Part shown: piece after piece, positions 19,893 through 28,354 of the stretch
Numbering within the stretch: position 1 is the stretch's first letter
How the letters are laid out: each line of letters begins with the position of its first letter
Translations under genes and position numbers: made by a program
The notes under the pieces: generated by a model
Seen by the model: only the letters and a program-made list of their open reading frames with translations
Database searches by the model: none
What the model was told of the DNA's origin: nothing
Origin: a bacterium
GTDB taxonomy: Bacteria > Acidobacteriota > Thermoanaerobaculia > Multivoradales > J023
NCBI GenBank assembly: GCA_024226315.1
Contig: JAAELT010000295.1
Location: forward strand, 1-64,000
DNA length: 64,000 nucleotides
Direction of reading: 5' to 3'

Positions 19893-20708
19893 ATGGGCGA
19901 CAATCTACAGCAGTCGTGGCGGAGAATCCGGCAGAGGTACAGAGATGTCTTCCTGATCATCTCTCCTCCCAGGTGCTCTTCCACTGCTTTCGCCAGGGTG
20001 TTCTGGGAACAACCGTCCGTCCGCTGCTACGTCCACGAGCCCTTCGATCGGATCTATCATCGTCGAGAGGCGTTGGACCAGGTCTCGAGTGCCTTCGATC
20101 GGCCCCTCGAGATTCGAGACTCGGGAGACAGCCTGGTCGTCAAGGAGATGACGTTCCAGGTCGGCAAGCACTTCCCGGTTCTCCTGGAATTGACGAGAAA
20201 ACCGATCGTCTTTCTGATCAGAGATCCCAGGCTGAGCACCTGGTCCAGGATGAAGATGCGCCGGCGGGACGGCCAGGACGCTGTCTTCCCGGAAAGGGAA
20301 TCGGGATGGCGCGACATCGAGCGGCAAATCCTCGAGTGTCGAGCCAACGATGCTCGGTACCTCGTGGCCGATTCGACGGCCTTCAGAAACCGCCCTGGTG
20401 ACTTGTTCCCGAGGCTCTTCGAGTCACTCGACCTCCCGTATCGATCGGAGATGTTGCGCTGGACTTCCCGCCAGAGCCTGCAGCTCGGTTATCTCGGTGG
20501 GGAGCAAGGCGACTGGTATCGGCGGGTGCTCTCCAGCACGGGCCTGGAGCCGGAGAACAAGAAACCACATTCGATCGACGAATTTCCCCCTGGGTTCCAG
20601 CCGCATCTGAGGGAATGCCTCGACATCTATGATCGAATCAAGCGTGATGAAGGGTTGATTTCATTCGAGACAAACCACGCCGCGGAGACTGGCCTGCGAC
20701 GCGCTTGA
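19893..20708 (+). CDS. sulfotransferase-family protein
   Basis: 271 aa from the ATG at 19893, which has GGGAGGAG just upstream. The PAPS 5'-phosphosulfate loop is FLIISPPRCSSTAFARVFWE at about residues 19-38. The 3'-phosphate region is IVFLIRDPRLSTWSRMKMR at about 106-124, where RDP and the following Ser match the family. The rest is the usual P-loop-like alpha/beta fold. It should transfer sulfate from PAPS to an unidentified acceptor. A second, unrelated-looking sulfotransferase follows 138 nt later on the same strand, so both may act on one surface or secreted compound. Confidence 0.8.
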   Translation: MGDNLQQSWRRIRQRYRDVFLIISPPRCSSTAFARVFWEQPSVRCYVHEPFDRIYHRREALDQVSSAFDRPLEIRDSGDSLVVKEMTFQVGKHFPVLLELTRKPIVFLIRDPRLSTWSRMKMRRRDGQDAVFPERESGWRDIERQILECRANDARYLVADSTAFRNRPGDLFPRLFESLDLPYRSEMLRWTSRQSLQLGYLGGEQGDWYRRVLSSTGLEPENKKPHSIDEFPPGFQPHLRECLDIYDRIKRDEGLISFETNHAAETGLRRA

Positions 20709-20846
20709 GCGCAACCGAGGTCCGACGTCCGGGCTCTCATGTGTCGCTTGGGGCAACGCCGGAGGCTTGGAGCTCTCGAAGCGTGAGCGATAGCGACCAA
20801 ACGGATTCGATATGATTGTCGATGCCGCCGTGGGTAGCATCGCCGA

Positions 20847-21851
20847 ATGACCGACGCCATACAAACTCCTGTTTTCGTGGTCAGCTCCGGCCGTGCAGGT
20901 TCGACTCTGCTCGCCAAGATGATCAATCGCCATCCTCGGTTGCTCTGTGTGTCCGACCTCTTCGAGCCGGTCGGTGAGGTGCCCTATTTCGACCGCCAGA
21001 GGCGGGCCGACGGCAGGGAGCTCTTCGAGATTCTCAGCGCCCCTTCGTTCGAGCAGCGGATCCGGTATTGGCGATCGCAGCCGACGACCGAGTTGCTCTT
21101 CCTGCCGGAAGAGGACCGGATGGTCTCCCTGCTGCTGTGCTACACCCTGCCGTTTCTGACCGAGGGCGACCCGATGGATCTCTATCATCGGCTGCGGTCG
21201 GCAGCGGAGGAATGGCCGGAAGACACCATGCCCGGCCACTTGATCCGCTTCTTCGACTGGCTGCGCGACATCCACGGGAAGGACCTGTGGGTCGAGAGAA
21301 CCGGCGGCTCGTTGCCGCACATGAAGAAGATCGTCGAGGCGTTCCCGGACGCCAAGATCGTCCACAGCTACCGCGATTGTCGCGAGACCGCCATCTCGAT
21401 GATGACCGGCTCCTTCTTTCGGCTCTATTTCGAGCTCGACAAGAACCCTGATCTGGGCGAGTGGGACTGGAACACCAAGCCGCCGCTCGAGGAAATGGGC
21501 GCGATGCTCAACCGGTGGGTGGTGGACGCGGACGCGGCCCTCGAGACGGTGCCCGAGGATCGCAAGATGGGCCTGGCCTACGAGGATCTCCTGGATGACG
21601 CGGCGGGGACCTTGCTGCGCCTGGTGGGCTTCATCTTCGACCGCGACGAGCCGACCCCGGAGGACGTCGCGTGGGCGGAGCGGGAACGGGCCGTCATCCG
21701 CCGCCCGCCGCTGAAGTTCCCCGGCCTCGACCGCGGCGAACAGCAGCGCCTAGAGGCCGCGTGTTCCGAAGGACTCTGGATCCTGGGCTATGCTCGAAGC
21801 TGCCGGCCGTACGACTACAGCCCCGCCTTCACCCGCCGCAGCACGGGGTAG
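20847..21851 (+). CDS. sulfotransferase-family protein
   Basis: 334 aa. TPVFVVSSGRAGSTLLAKMI at about 7-26 is the 5'-PSB loop, and IVHSYRDCRETAISMMTGSF near residue 171 is the 3'-PB segment. YEDLL at about 245 is the conserved late motif. The last ten residues (YSPAFTRRSTG) are encoded opposite the last codons of a cytochrome P460 fragment, so the natural C-terminus may have been replaced or extended. The product is likely cytosolic. The acceptor is unknown. Confidence 0.82.
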   Translation: MTDAIQTPVFVVSSGRAGSTLLAKMINRHPRLLCVSDLFEPVGEVPYFDRQRRADGRELFEILSAPSFEQRIRYWRSQPTTELLFLPEEDRMVSLLLCYTLPFLTEGDPMDLYHRLRSAAEEWPEDTMPGHLIRFFDWLRDIHGKDLWVERTGGSLPHMKKIVEAFPDAKIVHSYRDCRETAISMMTGSFFRLYFELDKNPDLGEWDWNTKPPLEEMGAMLNRWVVDADAALETVPEDRKMGLAYEDLLDDAAGTLLRLVGFIFDRDEPTPEDVAWAERERAVIRRPPLKFPGLDRGEQQRLEAACSEGLWILGYARSCRPYDYSPAFTRRSTG

Positions 21852-21979
21852 AACTGGGTGTGCTCGGCGTGGCAGTCGGCGCACTGGCCGCGGGCGAAGG
21901 GCTCAGCCGCCTGCCGACCGTTCGAGAAGTCGAAGTAGGCCCAGCCGCCGTCGAAGCGCTCGGAGTCCTTGAGCGCCAC
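21815..21979 (-). pseudogene. cytochrome P460-type C-terminal fragment
   Basis: The minus strand encodes LKDSERFDGGWAYFDFSNGR, then PFARGQCADCHAEHTQFYPVL and a stop at 21815-21817. CADCH is a c-type haem-binding CxxCH motif, and the ending HTQFYPVLR matches the C-terminus of cytochrome P460 proteins. A stop (TGA) lies just before the GTG at 21979, so the N-terminal two thirds are gone. The scrap overlaps the 3' end of the sulfotransferase gene by 37 nt. Confidence 0.65.
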
Positions 21980-22045
21980 TCACCATCATCGTGCCAGAGG
22001 GCGGGATCGTCCACAATGACCTTTATCCCACGGATCCTGCCACTC

Positions 22046-22074
22046 TTGACACCCTCTCTGGCCGCCACTATCGT
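22046..22074 (+). promoter_or_regulatory. sigma-70 promoter of the S46 peptidase gene
   Basis: TTGACA (22046-22051), 17-bp spacer, TATCGT (22069-22074). It lies 30-45 nt before the candidate starts. Confidence 0.6.
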
Positions 22075-22103
22075 CCGGCGAACCTTCCGAACTCGGGTCC
22101 TCG

Positions 22104-24290
22104 ATGAACTGGAACACAATGGCTGTACGCTGGACTTTCACGATCGTTGCAATCCTCATGACTTCGCTCCCGCTCCATGGCGTCGCCGGCAAGTGGACCC
22201 CCGAGCAGCTGCTCGAGCACGATCCCGCATGGCTGAAGGAGCTGGGCCTCGAGCTGTCGGCCGAGGAGCTCTGGGACCTCGAGAAGGGCGGGTTGCTCGA
22301 GGCGATCATCAAGATCGGCGGCTGCTCCGCGGGCCTGCTCTCGGAAGACGGTCTGGTGATCACCAATCACCATTGCATCTTCGGGATCCTCCAGGAGCAT
22401 TCGACGCCCGAGCGCGATCTGATCGCCTCGGGGTTCCTGGCCGCCGGCCGGGAGGACGAGCTGCCCGGCACCGGCACCCGGGCGACCGTGCCCTACAGTT
22501 TCACAGACGTCACCGCCGAAGTCGCGGGCGCGGTACCCGAGGACGCCGACGATCTGGAGCGCTACCGGGCCATCGACCGCAAGACGAAGGAGCTGGTCGC
22601 CGAGTGCGAGCAGCGGGAGTTCCGGCGCTGTCACGTCGCGGCCTATGACGACGGGGTGCAGTATCAACTGGTCGAGGCACTCGAGTTTCCCGACGTCCGG
22701 CTGGTGTACGCGCCGCCGCGTACGGTGGGCGAGTTCGGTGGCGAGGTCGACAACTGGATGTGGCCACGCCACTCGGGTGACTTCGCGCTGGTGCGCGTCT
22801 ATGCCGGCGGCGAGAATCAGCCCGTGGCCCACGCCGCGGACAACCAGCCGTATCGACCGCGCCGTCATCTGCGGATCTCGCCCGAGGGCGCCCGCCCGGG
22901 CAGTTTCGTGCTGGTCGCCGGCTACCCCGGCATCACCTACCGCTCGCTGGTGGCCGCCGAGATGGGGGAGCGCGCCGAGCGTTTCTTCCCCGGTCGGGCA
23001 CACCTCTATCGCGAGTGGCTGGACGTCATGGAGGCCGCCGGCGAGCGCGACGAGGAGGCCCGGATCCTGCTCGCCGACCGGGTGAAGAGTCTGGCCAACC
23101 GCGAGAAGAACGCCCGCGGCCAGGTGGCCGGCATCGAGCGCGGCCGGCTGCTCGCGAAGAAGCACGAGTCCGAGCGCGAGGTTCTGGCCTGGGCGGCCGA
23201 GCAGGAGAATCACGGCGCTACCGTGGCGGCCTACGAGGAGCTCGGCAAGCTGGTCGAGGAGCAAAGCGCCACCTGGGATCGGGACTTCCTGCTCGAGAAC
23301 GTCGGCGGCGGACCGATGGCGCTCGACCTGGCGCTACGTATCACCCGTTGGGCCATGGAGCAGGCCAAGCCCGACCTGGAGCGCCACCTCGACTACCAGG
23401 ATCGCCATCGTGAGAAGCAGCTCGACGGCCACCGTCGCGACCAGAAGCGCTTGCACCCGGACACCGAGGCCACTCTGCTGGTCGACTACCTCGGCCGGCT
23501 GGCGGCACTGTCGGATGGCCAGCGCCTGCCGGCGGTGACCGCGTTGCTCGACGATGCCCGCGACGCCGAGCAGATCGGCCCGTTCGTGGACCACCTCTTC
23601 ACCGGCTCGAGTATCCTCGACCTCGACGCCCGGCTCGCCATGTTCGATGAGAGCGTCGACGAGCTGCGCAAGCGCGACGACCCGATGATCGACTTCGCCT
23701 TCGAGCTCAACGCCGAGATCCTCGCCATCGAGGAGCGGGCGCACCGCTTCGACGGCGCCGTGTCTCGGCTGCGGCCGGTGTGGCGGCGGGCGGTGCGGGC
23801 GTACCTCGATCGTCCGCTCGATCCCGACGCCAATCGCACCCTGCGGGTGAGCCTGGCGCACGTCGAGGGCTACCGGCCGCGCGACGGGATCCTCATGGAG
23901 CCGCGCACGAAGCTCGCCGGCATCGTCGAGAAGCACACTGGCGAGGATCCCTTCGACGCACCGGCACCGGTCCTGGCGGCCGCCGCCGGCGCGCCCGAGA
24001 GCCGCTGGGCGGATGCCGACCTGGGCGATGTACCGGTCTGCTTCCTGGCCACCGGCGACACCACCGGCGGCAGCTCCGGCAGCCCGGTGCTCGACGCCAG
24101 GGGGCGGCTGGTGGGCGTCAACTTCGACCGCGTGTGGGAGAACGTCGCCAACGACTTCGGCTACAACCCGGAGATCGCCCGCAACGTCTCGGCCGACGTC
24201 CGCTACCTGCTATGGATGCTCGAGGCGATCGAGATGCCCGGGTCGAAGGCCCTGCTCGAAGAGCTCGGCGTCGGCATACCTGAAGAGTAG
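22104..24290 (+). CDS. S46-family peptidase (DPP7/DPP11-like)
   Basis: 728 aa; a start at 22119 is equally possible and gives a tighter signal peptide (AVRWTFTIVAILMTSLPLHG). The chymotrypsin-like half begins with GGCSAGLLSEDGLVITNHHC, whose His is catalytic. The C-terminal segment has TGDTTGGSSGSPVLDARGRL with the nucleophilic Ser, followed by VGVNFDRVWENVANDFGYNP. The long helical insertion at about 300-560 is the domain S46 enzymes use to hold the substrate N-terminus. Members are periplasmic dipeptidyl-peptidases. The usual GNSGSP context is GSSGSP here. It would feed dipeptides to uptake systems such as the OPT transporter encoded at 30.2-31.9 kb. Confidence 0.9.
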   Translation: MNWNTMAVRWTFTIVAILMTSLPLHGVAGKWTPEQLLEHDPAWLKELGLELSAEELWDLEKGGLLEAIIKIGGCSAGLLSEDGLVITNHHCIFGILQEHSTPERDLIASGFLAAGREDELPGTGTRATVPYSFTDVTAEVAGAVPEDADDLERYRAIDRKTKELVAECEQREFRRCHVAAYDDGVQYQLVEALEFPDVRLVYAPPRTVGEFGGEVDNWMWPRHSGDFALVRVYAGGENQPVAHAADNQPYRPRRHLRISPEGARPGSFVLVAGYPGITYRSLVAAEMGERAERFFPGRAHLYREWLDVMEAAGERDEEARILLADRVKSLANREKNARGQVAGIERGRLLAKKHESEREVLAWAAEQENHGATVAAYEELGKLVEEQSATWDRDFLLENVGGGPMALDLALRITRWAMEQAKPDLERHLDYQDRHREKQLDGHRRDQKRLHPDTEATLLVDYLGRLAALSDGQRLPAVTALLDDARDAEQIGPFVDHLFTGSSILDLDARLAMFDESVDELRKRDDPMIDFAFELNAEILAIEERAHRFDGAVSRLRPVWRRAVRAYLDRPLDPDANRTLRVSLAHVEGYRPRDGILMEPRTKLAGIVEKHTGEDPFDAPAPVLAAAAGAPESRWADADLGDVPVCFLATGDTTGGSSGSPVLDARGRLVGVNFDRVWENVANDFGYNPEIARNVSADVRYLLWMLEAIEMPGSKALLEELGVGIPEE

Positions 24291-24313
24291 GGCACGCACC
24301 GCTCACTCTGGGG

Positions 24314-24351
24314 AGGGTACGCTACGCGCACTGGTGCGCGGTGCGCACCCT
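24314..24351. repeat. REP-like imperfect hairpin
   Basis: AGGGTACGCTACGCGCAC pairs imperfectly with GTGCGCGGTGCGCACCCT. The 'gtgcgcaccctac' style is typical of dispersed intergenic hairpins. Here it may terminate the peptidase transcript. Confidence 0.45.
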
Positions 24352-24372
24352 ACGACTTGTCATAGAGACAGT

Positions 24373-24391
24373 TCAATGAATGTATCATTGA
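24373..24391. promoter_or_regulatory. 7-bp inverted repeat before a secreted-protein gene
   Basis: TCAATGA-ATGTA-TCATTGA ends 3 nt before the ATG at 24395. It could be an operator or a translation-blocking hairpin. Confidence 0.4.
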
Positions 24392-24394
24392 CGG

Positions 24395-25837
24395 ATGAGA
24401 AATGCTGCCCTCTGGCTCGTCATCGTCTGGTTTCACATTCTCGGACCGAACGCTTCTCACCTCGCGGCCCAGGCGCCGCGCGTCAACGGCTGCGATGTCT
24501 TTCCGGCCAACAACATCTGGAACGTCCGAGTCGACGGCCTGCCGCTCGACCCCCGGTCGGCCACCTACGTGAGCACCATCGGCAGCCAGGACAACCTGCA
24601 TCCCGACTTCGGCTCCGGCGTCTACCCGCCAGGCTCGAGCTCGCCGATTGGCATCCCGTGGACCAGCGTGCCGAATTCCCAGGCGGGGGTACCGGTGTCG
24701 TTCCTCTACGTTGGTGAGAGCGACCCCGGGCCCTACCCGATTCCGGCGAACCCGCCGATCGAGGGCGGCCCGGCCGGTGACGGCGACCGCCACGTGCTGG
24801 TCGTCGAGCGCGGCGACTGCCACCTGTGGGAGCTGTACCGGGCCTTCCCCAACGGCGACGGCAGCTGGCGGGCTGATTCCGGCGCGGCGTTCGACCTGGG
24901 CTCGAACGCCCTGCGGCCCGAAACCTGGACCTCGGCCGACGCCGCCGGCCTGCCGATCCTCCCCGGCCTGGTGCGCTACGACGAGGTGGCGGCGGGCGAG
25001 ATCCGCCACGCGCTGCGCTTCACCGTGCCCCAGACCCGCCGCGCCTACGTGTGGCCGGCGCGCCACTTTGCCTCCAACCTGACCGGTACCCAGTACCCGC
25101 CCATGGGCCAGCGGTTCCGCCTGCGCTCGGATTTCGACGTCTCCGGCTTCTCGGCCCGCAACCGGGTGATCCTGACCGCGCTCGAGCGCTACGGCATGAT
25201 CCTGGCCGACAACGGCTCGGCCTGGTTCCTCTCCGGCGCCCCCGACGAGCGCTGGGACAACGACGAGCTGCGCGAGCTGCGCGATGTGCGGGGCGAGCAC
25301 TTCGAGGCGGTCGACGTCTCGTCGCTCATGGTCAGCCCCGACTCGGGCGCCACCAACGTCGGCGGCGGTGACGACGATGACGACGGCGACGATGATGACG
25401 ATGACGACGACGGGGATGACGGCGACGACGACGATGATGGCGGGAGCGGGGGCGGCAACGACGGTGACGACGTCGATCCCTTCGTCTGCATGGCCGACGA
25501 GTCGACCCTGTGCCTCAACAACGGCCGGTTCCGCGTACGCGTCACCTGGACGGATTTCGAAGGCGTCGACGGCCCGGGCCGGCTGGTGCCCGGCCCGGCG
25601 AACGACTCGGCACTGCTCTGGTTCTTCAGCGCCGACAACTGGGAGCTGCTGATCAAGGTGCTCGACGGCTGCGGCATCAACGAGCGCTACTGGGTGTTCG
25701 CCGCCGCCGCCACCAGCGTCGAGTACCGGCTCGAGGTCGCCGACTCGCTGACCGGCAAGGTCCGCCTCTACCGCAACCCGCTCGGCCAGGCGTCACCCGC
25801 GATCACCGACACGGAGGCTTTCGTCACCTGTCCCTGA
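24395..25837 (+). CDS. secreted protein with poly-Asp linker and repeated C-terminal domain
   Basis: 480 aa. A signal peptide (LWLVIVWFHILGPNASHLAA) is followed by a 300-residue beta-rich globular domain that I do not recognise (CDVFPANNIWNVRVDGLPLD). Residues about 325-360 are an Asp/Gly run (25366-25460), perhaps a calcium-binding or flexible linker. The last 115 residues are a compact domain: LCLNNGRFRVRVTWTDFEG, LLWFFSADNWELLIKVLDGC, GINERYWVFAAAATSVEYRL, TDTEAFVTCP. The same domain appears twice in the frameshifted gene at 26646-28238. I have seen such domains in secreted Acidobacteriota proteins; the function is unknown. Confidence 0.75.
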   Translation: MRNAALWLVIVWFHILGPNASHLAAQAPRVNGCDVFPANNIWNVRVDGLPLDPRSATYVSTIGSQDNLHPDFGSGVYPPGSSSPIGIPWTSVPNSQAGVPVSFLYVGESDPGPYPIPANPPIEGGPAGDGDRHVLVVERGDCHLWELYRAFPNGDGSWRADSGAAFDLGSNALRPETWTSADAAGLPILPGLVRYDEVAAGEIRHALRFTVPQTRRAYVWPARHFASNLTGTQYPPMGQRFRLRSDFDVSGFSARNRVILTALERYGMILADNGSAWFLSGAPDERWDNDELRELRDVRGEHFEAVDVSSLMVSPDSGATNVGGGDDDDDGDDDDDDDDGDDGDDDDDGGSGGGNDGDDVDPFVCMADESTLCLNNGRFRVRVTWTDFEGVDGPGRLVPGPANDSALLWFFSADNWELLIKVLDGCGINERYWVFAAAATSVEYRLEVADSLTGKVRLYRNPLGQASPAITDTEAFVTCP

Positions 25838-25871
25838 ACGCTTGCCGTGCCGGCGTCGGCGACGGCGTACG

Positions 25872-25910
25872 GTCGACCCAGATCAGCTATGTCGACCCAG
25901 ATCCAGCTAT
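25872..25910 (+). repeat. tandem 19/20-bp duplication overlapping a promoter
   Basis: GTCGACCCAGATCAGCTAT is followed directly by GTCGACCCAGATCCAGCTAT. The second copy runs into the TATAAT box, so the pair may be an autorepression site for the toxin-antitoxin operon. Confidence 0.55.
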
Positions 25911-25913
25911 AAT
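25908..25913 (+). promoter_or_regulatory. consensus -10 box of the toxin-antitoxin operon
   Basis: TATAAT, 27 nt upstream of the antitoxin ATG. GAGGAG at 25929-25934 is the ribosome-binding site. No clear -35 element is visible. Confidence 0.6.
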
Positions 25914-25939
25914 GTCTGTGAGGAGACCGAGGAGCCGCC

Positions 25940-26164
25940 ATGCAGAGCCATCAGCTGAAGATCGAGCTACCCGCAACCCTCGGCATCGATGAAGTGAGGG
26001 TACTGCTGGGCATCAAGCTCTACGAGGCGGAGAAGGTGTCGCTCGGGCAAGCGGCCAAGATTTCGGGATTCTCGAAGCGGGCCTTCATGGAGATTCTCGG
26101 CCGGCATCGGATTCCCGTATTCAGGTATTCGCCGGAGGATCTTCGCAAAGAGCTCGATGGATGA
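25940..26164 (+). CDS. UPF0175-family antitoxin
   Basis: 74 aa. IELPATLGIDEVRVLLGIKL, LYEAEKVSLGQAAKISGFSK and RAFMEILGRHRIPVFRYSPE are the family's hallmark blocks; the middle one is a helix-turn-helix that binds the operator. Members pair with DUF3368 PIN-domain toxins, which is what follows with an ATGA overlap at 26161. The protein should neutralise the toxin and repress its own promoter. Confidence 0.88.
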   Translation: MQSHQLKIELPATLGIDEVRVLLGIKLYEAEKVSLGQAAKISGFSKRAFMEILGRHRIPVFRYSPEDLRKELDG

Positions 26165-26610
26165 CCGAGCCGGCTGTTACTGACAGCACCTGCTTGATTG
26201 CCTTGGAGCAGATCGGATATCTGGATCTCCTGCCGGCTCTCTTTGATCCAATTCAGGCTCCACCAGCCGTTGAACGCGAGTTCGGAGCGGCGCCGCCGTG
26301 GCTGACTGTGGTGGCGCCCGCCGACGTCGCACTCGCCAAAGCACTCGAGATGACGATCGACGAAGGCGAGGCGGAAGCGATCGCCCTGGCGATCGAACGA
26401 GAGTGGAGGATCATTCTGGATGATCTTCAAGCTCGCGCGGTGGCGCAACAGATGGGTCTGAAGCTCATTGGCACAGTCGGCATCCTGGTCCGCGCCAAAC
26501 GAGCCGGCCTTCTCGCTGAAGTGAAACCCGTGCTTCAGGCTCTGGACAGGATCGGTTTCTATCTCAGCGAGCCCCTGATGAAAGAAGTGTTGCGTTTGGC
26601 GGACGAGTAG
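26161..26610 (+). CDS. DUF3368 PIN-domain toxin
   Basis: 149 aa. The PIN active-site acids are visible: Asp in VTDSTCLIALEQI (residue 8), Glu in PAVEREFG, the acidic pair in DEGEAEAIALAIE, and Asp-Asp in ILDDLQARAVAQQMG. The closing GTVGILVRAKRAGL is typical of DUF3368. PIN toxins cleave RNA with divalent metal; the target RNA here is unknown. All catalytic positions are retained, so the system should be active. Confidence 0.88.
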   Translation: MTEPAVTDSTCLIALEQIGYLDLLPALFDPIQAPPAVEREFGAAPPWLTVVAPADVALAKALEMTIDEGEAEAIALAIEREWRIILDDLQARAVAQQMGLKLIGTVGILVRAKRAGLLAEVKPVLQALDRIGFYLSEPLMKEVLRLADE

Positions 26611-26645
26611 CCCCACCTGCCGGGCACGCTGAGCTGGTAGTCTGC

Positions 26646-28238
26646 TCAGAGATCACACGTCGCAAACGCGTCGACGTCGGTGACCGGGGCCGCGGGGGTG
26701 AGGTCGGGGTTGGTGTAGGTGCGCTCGATGCCGGCCTCGGTGTCTTCCACCGTCACCGTGAAGCCGACGTTGGTGGTGGCGGCGTAGAAGACCCAGAAGC
26801 GTTCGTTGATGGCGCAACCGTCGAGGACCTTGAATAGCACTTCCGGGTTGGTCGGATCGAAGAACCACAGGATGCCGCCGCGGTCGATGGCCAGGGGCTC
26901 GAGCGGGATCGCGCGGGCATCGCCGGCGATGCCGCCGCCGAGCTCCGAGGTGTAGAACACTCGTACCCGGAAGCGGGCGTCGCCGGCCTGGTCGTCGATG
27001 CGCAGGGTGGTTTCGTCGGCCGCGCAGGTGCCCTTCGCCTCCGAAGCGATTACGGTAGCTAGTGGCTTGCCGGAGGGCGGCTCGCTGATCGGAGGCCCGC
27101 CGATCGGGCTGAACGTTGGGCACGACTCGAAGGCGTCTGTGTCGGTGACGGTGGCCGCGGGTGTGGTCGGGATTGACGTAGGTCTTCGCGAGGCCGGTGA
27201 AGCGGTCGGTCACTCTGAGCTCGAAGCCGACGGTGGTGGCCGCCGCAGCGAAGACCCAGTAACGGCCGTTGATGCCGCAGCCGTCGCGCACCTTGACCAG
27301 CACCTCCGGGTTGGTCGGATCGAAGAACCACAGGATGCCGCCGCGGGTGTCTCCCAGGGGCGTCAGCGGAATGGCGCGGGCGTCACCTTCCACGCCGTCG
27401 CCGATCTCGGTGGCGAACGCCAGGCTTACCTCGAAGCGCTGGTCTCCGGGCTGGCCGTCGAGGCAGAGGGTCTCCGGCCCCGGGATGCAGCGCATCTCGA
27501 TGTCAAACACGCCGCCGGTGGTGGTGCTCGCGTGCAGTACGTCAGATCGCTGGGGATCGAACTCGAGGTCGGTGACAATGTGACTCATGCCGCCGTTCAA
27601 AGGCGTCCAGGTCTCACCGCCGTCGCCGCTCCGGGAGACTCCGCCGAAGGTCGCCACCGCCAGGCTCGAGGGGTTTCTCGGGTCGATCGCGATCGCGCGG
27701 CCGCCACCAGCCAGATCGAGCCGGGCCCAGGTCTGCGCGCCGTCGGTCGACCGGTAGACCCCGCCGAATCCGACGGCATAGAGTTTCGTCGGAGTCTTCG
27801 GATCGATCGCCAAACGGGTGATGGAGGCTTCCGACAGCCCGTTGCCCGATGGCCTCCAGCTGGCTCCGCTGTCTGTGGTCTTCGACAGACGGCCGCCCCC
27901 CGGGAGATCGAGATGGACCGCATACAGAGTCCCTGGATTGCTCGGGTCGATCGCCAGATCGAGCAGGATGGGGTGGTCCGGCAAGCCTTCGTTTCTCGGC
28001 GTCCAGATCACCCCTCCATCGACGCTCTGAAAGACCCCGTGTCCGCCGGTCCACATCGTCGAGGGCGCCTGTGGATCGATCAGCAACCGCCCGATCGATG
28101 CGTCGAGGGATGACGGTGCGGAGAACCGCCGTAGGGGCCTTGCGCCGTCCACTCGTTGACGCCCGCGATGGCAGGCTCGACCGCCCATACCAGCAGCAAG
28201 GTCACGGCCGTAGGCAGAAGGATTCGAAGTCGAATCAT
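26646..28238 (-). pseudogene. secreted beta-propeller protein with two repeated C-terminal domains, frameshifted
   Basis: The start (28238, with GGAGGG five nt upstream) encodes a signal peptide (RILLPTAVTLLLVWAVEPAI) and NEWTAQGPYGG. That frame then ends near 28100. A second frame carries the body: Asp-box/propeller repeats such as STMWTGGHGVFQSVDGGVIW and TKLYAVGFGGVYRSTDGAQT, then the first copy of the WFFDPTNPEVLVKVRDGCGI domain. Around 27159-27161 a G run appears one base short, and the third frame continues as AATVTDTDAFESCPTF with the second domain copy, ending DAFATCDL. Two frameshifts make it a pseudogene unless they are sequence errors. Intact, it would be an extracellular propeller protein of about 530 aa. 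Confidence 0.7.
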
Positions 28239-28271
28239 GAGTACCCTCCAAGAAGAATGAACAAGATGGAT

Positions 28272-28319
28272 ACTGGCGAAGGCCTCGATGTCGGTGATCG
28301 GCGCCGCTGGCGCAAAGCC
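28272..28319 (-). pseudogene. tail fragment of another repeated C-terminal domain
   Basis: The minus strand reads GFAPAAPITDIEAFAS, closely matching the endings PAAPVTDVDAFATC and PAITDTEAFVTC of the neighbouring proteins. It is the last trace of a further copy lying just upstream of the frameshifted gene. Confidence 0.5.
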
Positions 28320-28354
28320 GCGCGATGCGGATCACTGGGACCCGCGAGGCGGGA

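Noticed and set aside
18043-19956. 637-aa plus-strand open frame
   Set aside because: Antisense of the 940-aa secreted protein; Gly/Arg/Ala-rich with no motif.
25189-25680. 163-aa minus-strand frame with long Ser/Pro runs
   Set aside because: It is the reverse reading of the Asp/Gly codon run in the secreted protein.
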